This document shows, piece after piece, positions 63,315 to 64,000 of a DNA stretch of 64,000 nt. The translations under genes and the position numbers were made by a program. The notes under the pieces were generated by a model. It searched no databases and was not told where the DNA came from. It saw only the letters and a list, made by a program, of their open reading frames with translations. Origin of the DNA: Gracilariopsis chorda (lineage: Eukaryota; Rhodophyta; Florideophyceae; Gracilariales; Gracilariaceae). The stretch's first letter is position 1, and every line of letters begins with the position of its first letter. The stretch is from the NCBI GenBank assembly GCA_003194525.1, contig NBIV01000102.1, positions 62,001 to 126,000 on the forward strand, in the 5' to 3' direction.

Positions 63315-64000
63315 ATGTCACAGCTCTTCTTCGTCCCCAACAACGGCCTTACCCGCTTTCAACAATGGAACAAACACAAAACCACGAGCGTGCGTAAAAG
63401 AGGCACACCAGTCGTTGCGCGTCACAGTTCCGCTGCGCCTGCTTCACATCACAAGACATCGGTAGCAATACCCCATACTCGAACACCGATACAAAGCATG
63501 CGCATCGTAGTTCTCACTGACTTTTCGTCCAACCCGTTCTTGGCCGTGCGGGACAGAGTTGCGGACCCGCTATCGGCCGTCATGATAGCGTTTGCCGCAC
63601 TTGTGGGTGGCATTGTTTCGTGGTTCATCAAGGCGAAGGGTACCATCTCAAGTCTTCCTACCCCTAAAGACCCTGATGACAATGCTCAAGACATGTCGGC
63701 ATCGGATAGCGCAGCTCGAGAGGTTTACCAACTCAGAGACAATGACAGTATCAATATTACAAAGCTTCCGTCTCCAGCAAGAACTACAGCTGGTGAGAAC
63801 GCTGTGTGGCTCAATATGAGGTACGTAGTATCATAAACACGCTGTTAGACCCCACATCGGAGTTGTCTATTCATTACAAACACAAACCATCTCATGACCA
63901 CTGACTAATGTACTGATTTTGCTTCTCGTTCTGATTGTGGAACGGAACAGCTTGAGTACTCTATGGCGCTTGTTCAGGAAGTCAACAAACGGTTTAGTGA
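63315..64000 (+). CDS. Small membrane protein, 5' part (runs off the window)
   Basis: Not recognised. The ATG at 63315 (MSQLFFVPNNGLTRFQQW) opens a basic, Ser/Thr-rich leader of about 60 residues that could be an organelle targeting sequence. One hydrophobic helix follows (LSAVMIAFAALVGGIVSWFI), then a hydrophilic region with Asp/Ser. The unspliced frame stops at 63836. A GT-AG intron at 63821-63950 (130 nt, GTACGT...AACAG, with a CTGACTAAT branch-like motif at 63901) joins WLNM to SLSTLWRLFRKSTNG and keeps the frame to the window end. The second ATG (MRIVVLTDF, 63498) is an alternative start. Confidence 0.65.

Overview
The window looks like nuclear DNA of a eukaryotic alga, most likely a red alga of the Chondrus kind; this is inference. 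The evidence is a compact host gene set with few, short GT-AG introns (59 to 130 nt where I can infer them), a eukaryotic ribosomal protein L26, CLPTM1, TIP41 and a mitochondrial carrier, a bacterial-type organelle glutamyl-tRNA synthetase with an N-terminal presequence, and a large transposon island between two dense gene clusters. No tRNA, rRNA or CRISPR array was found.

Layout. 0-7.3 kb holds four host genes: a mitochondrial carrier (-), a Cys-containing unknown (-), an alanine-rich protein with a possible PP1-docking motif (+), and a U1-type zinc-finger protein with LRSEP repeats (-). 51-64 kb holds eight more: two neighbouring bZIP genes (-), CLPTM1 (-), TIP41 (+), a large helical unknown (-), organelle GluRS (+), RPL26 (-), and a membrane protein cut by the window end (+). 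Neighbours are mostly divergent or convergent, with short spacers that probably act as shared promoters or shared 3' regions.

7.3-51 kb is a mobile-element island. Its core is a three-level nest. A hAT element (9223-26290, near-perfect 8-bp target duplication) carries a decayed transposase. A piggyBac-like element (9969-24599, flanked by TTAA) lies inside that transposase. A Ty3/gypsy chromovirus-type retrotransposon (10172-19817, TSD CAAAT) lies inside the piggyBac element. A second Ty3 copy (26383-36292, TSD CAGTA) sits 84 bp beyond the hAT end in the opposite orientation, so the two form a roughly 9.7 kb inverted repeat. The rest of the island (36.3-51 kb) holds LTR-like repeats, a gag remnant, a Cys-repeat membrane ORF and several strong hairpins, without an intact element.

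Three observations deserve most attention. First, the Ty3 family is packed with short inverted repeats (4-6 bp stems) about every 20 nt, in LTRs and coding sequence alike. Second, the piggyBac-like transposase appears to carry a PD-(D/E)XK nuclease-like domain between its second and third catalytic aspartates. Third, both Ty3 copies share the same in-frame TAG inside gag, while their other inactivating changes differ.
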